A stretch of DNA of 64,000 nt. Origin: Bryum argenteum. Taxonomy: Eukaryota > Streptophyta > Bryopsida > Bryales > Bryaceae. Within the stretch, counting starts at the first letter, position 1. Each line of letters starts with the position of its first letter. Positions 1 through 10,572 of this stretch are shown here, piece after piece. The notes below the pieces were generated by a model that was given only the letters and a program-made list of their open reading frames with translations, was not told where the DNA came from and searched no databases. Location: positions 11,419,601 to 11,483,600 of the forward strand of contig CM073322.1 of NCBI GenBank assembly GCA_037043015.1, written 5' to 3'. The position numbers were made by a program, and so were the translations under genes.

Positions 1-20
1 TTTGACCCAAATGCGTTATA

Positions 21-100
21 TACAAATGAGGTACATCTGTATTTTCACAATCTACAAATGAGGTACATCTGTATTTTTACAATCTACAAATGAGGTACAT
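21..100. repeat. Short tandem repeat, 32-bp unit, about 2.5 copies
   Basis: The motif TACAAATGAGGTACATCTGT recurs with a 32-bp period at 21, 53 and 85. A single inverted copy of the same motif occurs near 50075, so the unit belongs to a dispersed repeat and is not purely a local duplication. Confidence 0.7.
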
Positions 101-270
101 AGCGCTTTTGGGTCCCCTCGCGCTTTTGGGAGTGCCTACCATACACTTCATTAACTAGCCTCTAAATGTCTCTCTCCATTGGGTTCTCTCAAAGATCCTA
201 GACTCTAGTATACCTACTTTAAAAAAACTGATTCAATTTTAAAACTTATATGAATAATATTAAGAATTTG

Positions 271-560
271 AATTATGCTTATTGACCCCCTAGACGTCCT
301 TGGGGTATTTTTAGCCAAAAATTCGTTTTTGAAAGAAGTGACACAGATGAAGATAAGATAAGCTATTCCGATCTCAACCGTACAAACTTGTAATAGACTT
401 TTTGGAAATCATGTGGACCAAAACTTGACTCATGGATCTTATAGATTGGGAGATTGTAATGTTTTGGTGTGCATAACAAGCTAGAAAATACCATCATTTT
501 CACCAAATGCACCAAACCGGGGACCAAATGTAAGTTAGGGACTTTCACACAGGGATGAAC
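271..560 (+). mobile_element. Degenerate 5' part of a TTAA-ended miniature transposon
   Basis: The left end (TTGACCCCCTAGACGTCC) resembles the TTAACCCCTAAACGCCC terminus seen elsewhere in the window. The following 200 bp, including ATCTCAACCGTACAAACTTG, match the first part of the intact element at 48184-49065. Similarity fades after about 520 and no matching right end is visible, so this is an old or truncated copy. Confidence 0.45.
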
Positions 561-810
561 AACAATCGTGCTCCTTCGGTCTTCCGTGCATCACGTTGCG
601 AACTGGGCACCAAGTTGAAGTTGCGAACTGGGCACCAAGTTGAAGTGGTCCGACCAAACTCATAAAACCATCAAAATCATGCATCTTTGAGTTTAGTCCC
701 CAATTAGATCTTAGAGTAAAAATTTGGTGTCCAATTCAACGTTTGGTCCCTGGCAATCCGACCAAAAGTGGGTGTTTTGGTCCCTTGTCCGTTGTACTTA
801 GCGGATTTTT

Positions 811-1687
811 TTAATACCTAAAGGAGAGTAGGCTCAAAACTGCCAAAAGCCTTCAAAATTGCCCTCTTTTGATGGAAGATCAAGAATTTAAATTCTTAAC
901 GAGATTTGAAGTATGTAAACAGTAGGATCTAGTAGCTAACCTGTACATTTAGATTACGCAAAATTTTACATTCAAATTCCTTACCATTTGGGAGATCACA
1001 ACCCTCAAAGTTGATAAAAAGGTATTTTATTCTCTTGTTGCAACAATGATCAAAGTGTTTTGTAAGCCAAAATTATCAATTTCAGAAGGAATTTTGAAAT
1101 GAGTCTCTTCAAATTGTTGTTTCCAAGTAAGTTAGGTACATGTTTACACGCTCATAGGGCCTATAAAAAGGCATATGAAAGAATATCGGATTGAGAAACC
1201 GGATGGTGAGGTCATGCCTTGGTACACCTTCTACATGCTCAAAAAACAAAACTTGGAAAGAAGTAGAATCTCAAAAGTTGGTGAATTTTGAAAATTTATG
1301 CTTTTTATTTGCTTTTGGAAAAAATTTGAGAATAATTGAGCATATACCGCAGTTTGTGCAGTCTTGGGTAGTTTTCAAATATATTTTTAAAAATTTGTAT
1401 GTAAATATCTTCTAGAGCATGAGGAAATTTGAAGCAGAAATGACTTTTCCGGAAGGTGTGGAGAAAACTTTGTAATCCTAATAATGTTCCAACTTCATAT
1501 TGTCTATAGTTTGAAACTACATAATTTGCCAATCCAAACAAAGTTCTTTAGATTGGATGTGGTTCCTAACTCACCAAACTCCTGGAGGAAAATAAAAATT
1601 TCAGAAAGATTCTTATTTAGTTTGCTGCAACTCCTTAAAATTTATAGAATCGACCATAAAATGGTTAATTGGGTTGTAAGGAGTTAA
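811..1687. mobile_element. Diverged TTAA-ended miniature transposon
   Basis: Left end TTAATACCTAAAGG and right end GTAAGGAGTTAA are imperfect inverted repeats finishing in TTAA. Its 877-bp length is close to the 882 bp of the element at 48184. The right 60 bp match, inverted, the start of the 22995-23536 element. The body (about 830-1480) is also similar in the same orientation to 7120-7870, beyond the anoctamin gene. The interior carries the ACCATTTGGGAGATCAC core shared by other TTAA elements. It is old and heavily mutated. Confidence 0.4.
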
Positions 1688-1924
1688 ACATTAAATTGTG
1701 ATGTTGGTTCACTAAAAGAAAATGTACTTTGAAAATTCACAAGATTTGCTCAAACATCTTGGGCCTTTACTTTCAAAAGTTTGAGCTTGTCATCTAAATT
1801 ATCATCGACAATTTTCAACATTTGACTTGTTTAGGGGAATTTTAAGAATGTTACAACATAATTACATCATAATTTCAAAACAATCTTGCAGTTTAGATAA
1901 TTCGACATGCTCATATTCTATGGA

Positions 1925-2300
1925 TCGCTTTAGGGGACCACATGCCTTGGCTTGGTTGTTAGGCCTCATGCCCTGAGTGAGGAGGTTGTAGGTTCTATTC
2001 CCCATGTTGGCTTGGTGCTCACCACCATAGTCCATTCAACTATTGGGGGGGGGGGGGGTTGTTCTTGGACCTTGTTGTTTGGGCACTTCAAAACCCTTTG
2101 GGGGGAGACCATGTCGTATCTCTAAGGTAGTAGTGGCTAGGTGGTAGTAGTAGGTAGTAGTGTAGTGTTCACTCCGAAAGGAGTTAGTAGTCTCGCCATT
2201 GCTGTAATGACCTCCGTGCATACATCTAAGGATAGGTCGAAAGAACACTCTACTCATGCTATCCCCTAAATAGGCTGGAGTTTCTCTTCTTCTGGATCGT
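1925..2300 (+). mobile_element. tRNA-derived SINE-like element
   Basis: The 5' part carries a tRNA-like promoter region: a rough A box around TTGGCTTGGTTGTTAGG and a B-box-like GGTTGTAGGTTCTATTCCCC. It is followed by a non-tRNA body and ends near GGCTGGAGTTTCTCTTC. A second copy of about the same length lies inverted at about 35850-36215, roughly 70% alike by eye. The 3' domain is also related to shorter copies near 8300 and 54400. A run of 13 Gs (2046-2058) interrupts the body. No reverse transcriptase is present, as expected for a SINE. Confidence 0.55.
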
Positions 2301-2979
2301 TGTATTCTCCCCTACGAGCTTTTCCCAAAGCTCCACCAACCAATAGGAGTTCTCCCTCAGAAACCTGTCAATTCCAAATTGCACTCTCTGAGGCCTTATT
2401 TTTTTATTTTTTTATTTTTTTAATGTTTTTGGAGTCAGAATTGGGGCCTACAACCCCAATTACTCCCACTATACACCTTAAGTGCCCATTACATACTATT
2501 ATTACTATAGTGATAATCTTTATCTCACAGTCCATCCTTGGAATTTAGGTCAATAAACTCAGATTCACCGGGCTCCCTTACCCTCCTCCGAGAAAAGGCC
2601 AACCCTCAATCAGGTGTGGCGGAGTGACGATCAAGTCGCTGAGATTCTATCGAACACGCGGAACTGCAAGAACTCACCGCGTGGCTCCCCAGCGCACATT
2701 CTTTCACTTGGACCTGTTCCTGCGGACCGGAGAAGAATCTTCGTTCCGGACACGTTGGCCGTATCGTCCGCAATCTGCGATGGAGAATCTTTTCGTCGTC
2801 CAGTATCGTTCGTCGTCGCCTCGTCCACTGAGAACTCCGCCTCCACTCTTCCGATACTGAACCATTGGATCTCACACTCCTCCCAAAAATTCCTCGTCCT
2901 TGCTCCTCTCTCAAAAAATCTGCACTTTCTCACACAGAAAGTTCCGTACCGGAAATTTTGAATTGTGCCGACACTTGCG
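2301..2979. other. Upstream region of the anoctamin-like gene
   Basis: This is non-repetitive and becomes GC-richer after 2570. Open frames on both strands here overlap each other and resemble no known protein. The stretch probably holds the promoter and 5' UTR of the gene starting at 2980. I see no clear TATA box. Confidence 0.4.
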
Positions 2980-5900
2980 ATGTCTAAGCGGCGGAATCTG
3001 GAGCCCGACAGGGCCGAATTCTGGCAAAAGAGCAAAGACCAAGGAGTGTGCGCAGAAGATTTAAAGTACGAGGCTGTAGTAGTCTGCTCGGTAGTGCGAG
3101 ACACGGATTCCTCCAACAACAAGCAGATTTGCGAACCGGATGGGGCTCACGTGGACGTGGTGCGCTTCTTGGTGGAATCTTTTGAGGATGCTGATTTGAA
3201 GGTGCAAATCCTGGAAGGCATGGGACACAAGGTGTTCATCAAGGTAAAACCACTGGCTTCTACCCCATCGAAATCTCCATATCGCTCCCATTTTATTTTT
3301 TCTCGCAGTGGAAGAAGTGCTTTTGTACTCTGTTCCGAAGCGGGTCATGTATGGATGAGTAGTGTTTTTTTTTTTTTTATTATCAGTAATTGGTCACCCA
3401 GTAGTAGAGCAATATTTGATTGTGCTTCATCATATTAGGTTGCTGCGACGGAGATGGTCACCGGTCGAGCTGCCGAGGCTCTCCGACTGAAGAAATTAAC
3501 CAACTTGGGTAACAATGATCATACCTTCATCTCTTTCTTTTGGAAAAGGCTTAAGCTTTGCACTGATCAACAACAAAACTCTACGTGAATATACTATTGG
3601 TTAGCAAGTTATGTAAGAAAAATCTCTGATATCGTCGACGGATGCTTCCTGCTAGTCTACAGCCTCTTAGTGCATCTAAAATTCATACATCATACGATTT
3701 TGGTTCTTCCGCATCACCGACAAAGTTAACTCAATAGTGTACTTGATATAAGGATTTATGTGTGTATCAATATCTGTTGGTTTGTGGCTCAGGGCTCCAG
3801 ACTGTGTTTGATTGGGAGCTTCGGGACTCGTTCATGAGGCAACCACACGACGGTGCACTGTTCAGCTGGACGGAGCGCTACTATCTCCTTCATCATGTCA
3901 TCCATTCCCTGGTAATGGTCGCACGACCACTACGAAGAGATCATGGTCATAGTTAATAACTTCGTAAACTGAATGCTTAAGTATTGCTGGAGCTAAGTGT
4001 GTGTTACCGGGCCATGGTCGTAGAAATATGAAGCAGCAGAGAAGTTGCAATTGAAGTTTACAACTCCATCAGGCGCAACTGAATACGTAGCTCTGGCGCC
4101 CGGCGATCAAGTGATGGCTGCTTTCGAAGAGGCGGGCCTTGTTGTTGACATCTTTCCATCACATGGTAAGTCGAAACTTATAAAATCCTCCACTAGCTCT
4201 TGTCATATTCAGAGCTGTGAATCTAAATAAGGAGACTGAGGTTTCCGTGTCTGCAGATGAGCCTACACGTAAACATCTGCTTCAGAAGTGGTCCTTAAAC
4301 TGGTCTGGAGGAACATCTCAACCCTTGGATGCAATTTATGCATACTTTGGACCGAAGGTGAAGCTTCACCTCCGCATCTGGTGTTTCACTTCTTCAGTTT
4401 CAACATATGCTGTTTTCTATGCTTGAGAACGTCCACTTTCTAGATGTTGAAATGCATGGACTGACACGTTATGTTATGTTGTGTCTTCACAGATTGCTCT
4501 TTACTTCGCCTTCCTCGAAATGTATACGAATTGGTTGCTATTTCCTGCTGTTACTGGGACGCTCTACTTCCTAGTTGATCTAGGGTACTTGACAATCTTT
4601 TGACTTTGTAGTTTTTGAACTTGAAAGTCGAAGTGCGTGGTTTTGATTCACTGAATGTGGGTGCACACAGGAAATGGAGTCCGGTGATACCACCACTATC
4701 AGCCGTGACCATGGTGAGTTGGGCAGCACTGTTTCTCCAATTCTGGAAGCGCAGGAACTTATCTATTCTAGAACGGTATAGTTGCAAAACAAAGCCATGG
4801 ACAAAATCTCTTCATTGAGCAGCATCTTATTGATCAGTGGAACCTCAGCAACTGTTTTTGAAATTGCAGGTGGGAATTAAGACTGGAGGAAGATGAAGTA
4901 CATGCCAGGATGCCGTGGGACAACATCGAGGAAGATGAGCCGCTCATTGAGCAGCACGCACAAACTCCGGAGCCTGGCAAGGGAGTGGGCATTGATCCGT
5001 CTGCAAGATCGGCTCTCAATAAAGAGGAATGGATGGACCGGCTCATGATTGTTCGCAACAGTGCTGTTGTGTTTCTTGCCGTTATGCTTTTCCAGATCCC
5101 TTTCGAGCTCATGTATGCAGCTCTCAATCAGCAGGCCACTAGCACCATGGCCAAGTACGAACGCACATCTCTTCCGCCGGCTTTTGAACGTTTCCTATTA
5201 TGCAAGCGACTCTAATCCTTCGTTTTTGTGTGATCAGGTTATTCTTGATCAGCCTCTATCTCTTCTGTATACAAAAATTCAAAGTGATCGGTGGGAAGTT
5301 GGCTGTTCGTCTGAACAATAGACAAGCCCATGTCAGCTCCGAAGCCGCTGCCGACAGCCTCATTTACAAGGTCACTAACTGCCCGGATCAATCTCTTTGC
5401 AGACGGAAGTACCTACTTGGTCTCGCTTTATTTACAAGCCTGTGTCTGCAGGTTTTCTGGATTTACTTCGTACAATCGTACATCGGAGTATTCTACCACG
5501 CATTCGTCCTTCAAGATTTCAAGCTTCTTCGCCAGTCGCTCATCGATCGGATGTTGGTGGCACAGGTTCGCATGCTCAGCTTGTACTCTAAAGTGGTCTA
5601 TCGAGTTGACAACTAAGGGATCCTGAATGAGAGCGGTGTTTTTGCCTTTGCAGGTTATTAATAATGTGATGGAGAGCCTCGTTCCATATGTTTCATACCT
5701 TCACGCCAGCACAAGAACCTACAAGTAAGTTTCAGGTCACATCGAGTAATTGACGAGTTGCGGTCTCGTTCTTACATTTGTAAGTTCCAATTTCTTGCAG
5801 CTCGGAGAAGAAAGAAAAGGTAGCGAAGGGAGAAAAAGTTACGGACTACTCTGCCTCGAGATCGGAGAAGGAGTTTCTTAAACCTCGGTACATCACCAAT

Positions 5901-6823
5901 ATTGCTGATGATCAGCTTGAAGGATTATTTGACGGTAGGCCAATACCAATCAACGATTGTGTTTGAGTGCTTCTCCAGTTTTCAAACAGGAACTTAATTA
6001 CGATCATCAGTGACTTGCTTCAACTGTGACAAATTTGATTGTGCTTGCTCATGAATTTACATCTTCTACTCCTAGTTGTTGACCTCAAGTCATTCTTGTT
6101 CCGAATCACTGGATTATGAGGCTTATGTTTGTTCGATGGATGTGGTGTGCAGATTACCTGGAGTTGGCGTTGCAGTTCGGTATCGTTGTCATGTTTGCTT
6201 CGTTTTTCCCTTTGGTAGCCGTGTTGGCCCTCCTCGTAAGTCACCTTCTCCTGTGAAATTGTTCGAATCCGGTCCAAGGCCTTCAATAATAGCTGCAGCA
6301 TTGTCTTCCTGCAGAACAATTTGATCGAGATTCGATCAGACTCTTTCAAGCTTCTGGAGATGATGAAGCGGCCCGTACCCCATGTCGTGGGTTCCATCGG
6401 AGCGTGGCTGCACATCTTTCAGGTTGCTCCTCCTTCCCCGATACGAGTTTTTCTCCTCCTCCTGCACATCTTTCACATCTTTCAGGTCGCTCCTCCTTCG
6501 CCGACATGAGTGGTGAATGAGGAATGTGTTTTTGTGGTGTGCTGCAGTATTTGAGCGGAGCAGCCATAGTGAGCAACTGCTTTCTGCTGCTGCTCATGTT
6601 CGACAAAGACGGAGAATGGCGGATGGATCCGGGGCTGGCAGGAGTGCTGGTGCTGGAGCACGCATTGTTGGCGGCCAGGTTTGGGCTGGCTTGGTTGGTG
6701 CCCGAGGTGCCGGCGTGGGTGAAAGCCAAGCGCCAAAAACGGAGGCGAACGCAAGAGGGCTACTCGCTGCATGTGCTGCGCTCCATCAGCAACAAGATGC
6801 TGTCGTCCAGGCAAAGCATGTAG
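2980..6823 (+). CDS. Anoctamin/TMEM16-like membrane protein
   Basis: Fifteen exons: 2980-3243, 3439-3508, 3793-3911, 4042-4165, 4257-4357, 4493-4584, 4671-4775, 4870-5154, 5238-5370, 5452-5565, 5654-5724, 5801-5934, 6153-6235, 6315-6422, 6548-6823. They join in frame to 692 aa, close to the roughly 660 aa of the single plant anoctamin-like gene. The product is an integral membrane protein of the TMEM16 family, which are calcium-activated chloride channels or lipid scramblases. Hallmarks are [17 protein letters not shown] at the first membrane segment, [17 protein letters not shown] in the middle, and [15 protein letters not shown] followed by [12 protein letters not shown]. The first ATG is at 2980, because an upstream in-frame GTG at 2965 is not a start. 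The 3' acceptor of exon 4 is the least certain junction. The end of exon 14 with its splice donor is duplicated in tandem (see findings). Substrate and membrane location cannot be read from sequence. Confidence 0.9.
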
Positions 6824-6862
6824 CCTCCATAGCCTCCATAGCCTCCATAGCCTCCATAGCCT
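6820..6862 (+). repeat. 9-bp microsatellite at the anoctamin stop codon
   Basis: AGCCTCCAT is repeated about four and a half times. The TAG stop of the anoctamin-like gene overlaps the first unit, so the array starts the 3' UTR. Confidence 0.85.
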
Positions 6863-7119
6863 TAGAATCCATTCCAGTTTGGCAAGCGGGAGCCTGTCCT
6901 CATTTGTATTTACATTAATCTTCTTCCATCATTCGTGTGCTTTCGTCTCTTTCTTTTGTAAGGTGCTCAATAATGGCTCCATTTTCAACACAAGAAATTC
7001 ATCTCAAAGTTATGGGCATGGTTGACACATTGTTACCCAAGTCAGACTGGTCGTCGTCCAAACTCCTCTCATTCTTCTGTGAGAGGTGAACAGAGAAGTC
7101 CATTCACCCTTAATGTCGT

Positions 7120-7900
7120 AACTGCCTCAAAACTGCCAAAATACCTTATAACAGCCCTCGGGCATTGCAAGGTGCAAAATTTCAACTTTTGAGAAATTTT
7201 TGAGTATGAAACTAAAGGATCTAGTACTTAACTTGTACATGTATGTGTGTATGAAATCTTAGATTCACATTCCTCACCAATTGTGAGATCATAATGTTCA
7301 AAGTCGAAGAAAAGTGTTTTTCTCTGGTAGTAAAATGGGTTTGAAGTGTTTCATGAGCTAAACCAATTTCAAGAGTTAACTTGGATTGAGGCTCTTCAAA
7401 TTCTTGTTTCTAAGCAAGTCAAGATTACGTTGATAAAATTTGGACCTATGCCACCTATAGAGATGCTTGATTATTCACATGAAGGTATGTTAAAATGCAA
7501 ATACAAAGGCCGGTCTTTCACAATTAAAAAGGCATGTGAATTTTTTTGGACTGGGAATTTAAACGGTGAGATCATGCCTTGGTATCTCTTCTACATGTAC
7601 AAAAAAAAAAAAAAAAAAGAAAAAAAAAGAAAAAAAAAAGAAAAAAAAGAAAAAAAAAACTCAAGAAAAAGTAAATCTCAATTTTTGGTGGGTTTTTGAA
7701 GTTATTGCGTTCTATTTGATTTTGGGTAGATTTTGAGAATAATGAGCATATACCTCGGTTTGGGCAAATTTGGGTAGACTTTGAACAATGTTCTCGAACT
7801 TTGACTGCAGGTATCTCCTACAGTATGACGAGTTTTGAAGCTTGAAATAACTATTTGGAAAGGTACAGAAACACTCTTTACTTTGCGAAAGTTTCATATA
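7120..7900 (+). repeat. Dispersed repeat, second copy of the 830-1480 block
   Basis: Blocks shared with 830-1480 include CTCAAAACTGCC, GAGGCTCTTCAAATTCTTGT-like sequence, TCATGCCTTGGTA and AATGAGCATATACC. Here an open frame of 117 codons (7346-7699) survives and ends in a lysine run from an (AAAAAAG)n tract. The corresponding stretch of the left copy is not open. I do not recognise the encoded peptide. It may be a remnant of a transposon gene. No clear TTAA ends frame this copy. Confidence 0.5.
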
Positions 7901-7919
7901 CATACGATTTATATTTAGA

Positions 7920-8240
7920 AATTGAGCGCCTGACTGGCTAAACGACTTACTAATCCTCGCGACGTCTCAAAAAAACGCTATTGATCCACCAAATGTGGCG
8001 GCTCGCCACAGTCTTTGCTTTCAACACCCCCCCTCCATGTAAGATTTCAAAGTACTTTCTTCATAGTTGTTAGGCTCAGTATCTTTTTTAGCATTTTTCT
8101 ATGTTAATTATTTTTAGCATCTTTCTATTATTTTCATTTTTTGAGGGATGTATCTTCTTTATTTTTTATTAGCATCTTTCTAATTTCTTCATCTTTTTGA
8201 GTGATTTCAAGAGACATCCTTTTCCAACAGACTGGAAATG
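7920..8240 (+). repeat. Dispersed repeat with TTAGCATCTTTCT motifs
   Basis: It is similar in order and sequence to 62030-62330: a GTGGC(G)GCTCGC stretch, then CAAAGTACTTTCTTCAT, then several TTAGCATCTTTCTA blocks separated by T-rich sequence, then TCTTCATCTTTTT. I see no coding capacity. The class is unknown. Confidence 0.5.
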
Positions 8241-8299
8241 TCTTTTTTGTTGTAGAATTTAGCATAGAATTAGTCATGTGTTTCTGAGCCTCGCTTGAG

Positions 8300-8455
8300 T
8301 ATTAGGAACATATTCCACCCTCGAGAGAGGGAAGTAGTATTGTTCTAATTTCCCCTTGTCTGGTGGCCATTGGGATATTAGCATTACGAACAGACACTTC
8401 ATTCACGCCACCCCCTTAGAAAGGACTGGAGTTTCTATCCATCTTTCTATCTATC
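8300..8455 (+). mobile_element. SINE-like 3' domain copy
   Basis: From CCACCCTCGAGAGAGGGAAG through AACAGACACTTCATTCACGC to GGACTGGAGTTTCTATC, this matches the inverted copy at about 54305-54500. It ends in a TCTATC-type simple tail. The last 50 bp also resemble the 3' end of the SINE at 1925. The tRNA-like head is not recognisable here. Confidence 0.45.
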
Positions 8456-8599
8456 TAAGGAACATATATTCACCATATGTGAATTTAAATTGGAAATTTT
8501 ATACATTTTTTTCCATTTGAACTTCAAATTATCAATTTGTAATATTCTATAATACCAATTTGATCCCAAGGAAAAATGAAGGGTAAATATTGGGAGTCA

Positions 8600-9225
8600 C
8601 AGTTCACATGGTTTTCACATGAAAGATAAGAGCACTTGCCAAATTCCAACATTGCATAGAGTCCGCCACCGCTGCGAAGAAGTCGCTCAGCTGAGTACTG
8701 TACTTCAATTTGGTCAAAGACGGTCTCAGGACGTCGATGGCTTCGGAAGCTCCTCTTTGGGAATTCCGCTTAGAGGTCATTGGGATCGTGGGTTTTTCCG
8801 GGTTCAATTTTCAGCTTTGAGGTTTTGTTTGGCTCAAGCTCTAGTTCTCTCCGTGCCCGTTTCAAGCATATTTTTTTGGATCTCTAGTGTTCAGGGTTTA
8901 AGGTTTAGCGCTGATCATGAAAATCATCAATACGTTGGGACTGAAGGTTTGATCCATCTTTGAGTATTCCGCTTCGAGCTCATTGGGTTTAGATTTTAGC
9001 GTAATTTTTATTCTAGTGGTTGGATGCTGAGATTTTAGGTCTCAGGAGTCTGAATTGCTCTTGAAGGTTCAACCCCTTTTTGAGAATACCGCTTTCATGT
9101 CATTGGGTTAGTTGGTTGTTTTGTGGGTTGGATGCTGAGATTTTAGGTTTCATTTCGGCAGCGACCTCGAAGTCGAGCCTTGAGTTGATTCTTAGGAGTT
9201 TAGGGTTTAGGGTTTAAGAGCGATC
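8600..9225 (+). promoter_or_regulatory. DPH1 upstream region with telo-box motifs
   Basis: TTTAGGGTTTAGGGTTTAAG lies at 9199-9218, directly before the DPH1 start, and a weaker AGGGTTTAAGGTTTAG lies near 8893. Such telo boxes are common in plant promoters of translation-related genes. The stretch also holds three degenerate copies of a 100-bp block (ATTCCGCTT..CATTGGG, then TTGGATGCTGAGATTTTAGG twice). The transcription start is not visible. Confidence 0.45.
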
Positions 9226-10572
9226 ATGGAAGTCACGAAGACACCGGCACCGCCGCGTCGGTACGTGCGGCAACAAATACCAGACAGCATATTGAACAAC
9301 ACGGCGTTGAAGGCGGCGATGGCAGTGTTGCCAGCGAATTACAATTTGGAAATTCCGAAAACAGTCTGGCGAGTGAAGCAATCGGGGGCGAAGAAAGTGG
9401 CGTTGCAGTTCCCAGAGGGCTTGTTACTGTACTCACTGACAATTTGCGACATTTTGGAAGAATTCGCAGGCGTGGAAGAATGTTTCGTGCTCGGAGACGT
9501 GACATATGGCGCGTGCTGTGTGGACGATTACTCAGCCACAGCGCTCGGGGCCGAGTTTCTGGTACACTACGGTCACAGTTGCTTGGTGCCAGTTGACGTA
9601 TCACAAATCCCATGCTTGTATGTATTCGTGGACATCCAAATCGATGTGCCACACCTCGTGGGCGCCGTGAAGCATAACTTTGAGCCCGGGACGAAACTGG
9701 CCGTAGCCGGAACCATCCAGTTCGCCACGGCAATTCAAGCTGCGAAATCCGAGCTCGTGAGCCACTTCCCGCACGTCATGGTCCCCCAGGCGAAGCCACT
9801 TTCGCCCGGTGAGGTTCTCGGGTGCACATCACCCGTTTTGCCGGACGGATCCGTGGACGTGCTCATCTTCGTCTCCGATGGTCGCTTCCATCTTGAATCC
9901 TTCATGATCGCGAACCCGAATGTGAAAGCTTTTCGGTACGATCCCTACTCGCGAGTACTCAGCCACGAGAAGTACGACCAGAAAGGCATGCGAGAAGCGA
10001 GACGAAAGGCCATAGAAGAAGCGCAATTGAGCAAGCGCTGGGGTGTGGTTCTCGGAACTCTCGGTCGGCAAGGTAACCCGATGATTCTCAAGCATCTGGA
10101 GCGGCGTTTGGAGGCACGCGGCATTCAGTTCATCACCTTCCTGGTTTCTGAGCTTTCGCCTGCAAAGCTTGCGCTTTTCAAGAATTCAATCGACGTGTGG
10201 GTGCAAATTGCGTGCCCTCGGCTGTCTATCGACTGGGGGGAAGCCTTTCCGGGGCCTTTGCTTACTCCCTATGAAGTCGAAGTTGCGCTTGGGTATGTGA
10301 AGCCATGGTGGATAGCCAAGGGTTGGGTCGAAGGGGTGCAGCCACAGCCCAGGACTCAGAATATTACCACCCTCGATGCAGGAGTTAACGAGCCATCAGG
10401 TCCAAAGGAGGTGGTAGAAGTGGAGGTTGGGCCGTATCCTATGGACTATTACGCTCGAGATGGCGGTCCCTGGAACTCCGTCTACCAGAGAGGTCCGATC
10501 TCCAGTAGACGACCGGGTGCAGCCTCAAAGCTCCCTGTGCAACTAGCTGGAAATGTGATCAGTATATCGTGA
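9226..10572 (+). CDS. DPH1: Diphthamide synthase subunit DPH1 (2-(3-amino-3-carboxypropyl)histidine synthase subunit 1)
   Basis: A single open frame of 448 aa, the usual length of eukaryotic DPH1. With DPH2 it performs the first step of diphthamide synthesis, moving the 3-amino-3-carboxypropyl group of S-adenosylmethionine to a histidine of elongation factor 2 in the cytosol. It is a non-classical radical-SAM enzyme with a [4Fe-4S] cluster. The three cluster cysteines are in place: YGACCVDD (Cys97), GEVLGCTSP (Cys200) and [12 protein letters not shown] (Cys330). The C-terminal [17 protein letters not shown] is also typical. The start is the first ATG after the telo boxes and gives an N-terminus [15 protein letters not shown] as in the family. 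No intron is needed, unlike most neighbours. Confidence 0.95.
   Translation: MEVTKTPAPPRRYVRQQIPDSILNNTALKAAMAVLPANYNLEIPKTVWRVKQSGAKKVALQFPEGLLLYSLTICDILEEFAGVEECFVLGDVTYGACCVDDYSATALGAEFLVHYGHSCLVPVDVSQIPCLYVFVDIQIDVPHLVGAVKHNFEPGTKLAVAGTIQFATAIQAAKSELVSHFPHVMVPQAKPLSPGEVLGCTSPVLPDGSVDVLIFVSDGRFHLESFMIANPNVKAFRYDPYSRVLSHEKYDQKGMREARRKAIEEAQLSKRWGVVLGTLGRQGNPMILKHLERRLEARGIQFITFLVSELSPAKLALFKNSIDVWVQIACPRLSIDWGEAFPGPLLTPYEVEVALGYVKPWWIAKGWVEGVQPQPRTQNITTLDAGVNEPSGPKEVVEVEVGPYPMDYYARDGGPWNSVYQRGPISSRRPGAASKLPVQLAGNVISIS

Noticed and set aside
2606-3122. Long minus-strand frames of 102 and 163 codons
   Set aside because: They are shadows of the first exon and leader of the anoctamin-like gene, which has clear family motifs on the plus strand.
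9199-9218. Possible interstitial telomere (TTTAGGG repeats)
   Set aside because: Only two to three units directly before a housekeeping start codon, which fits a promoter telo box better than a telomere relic.
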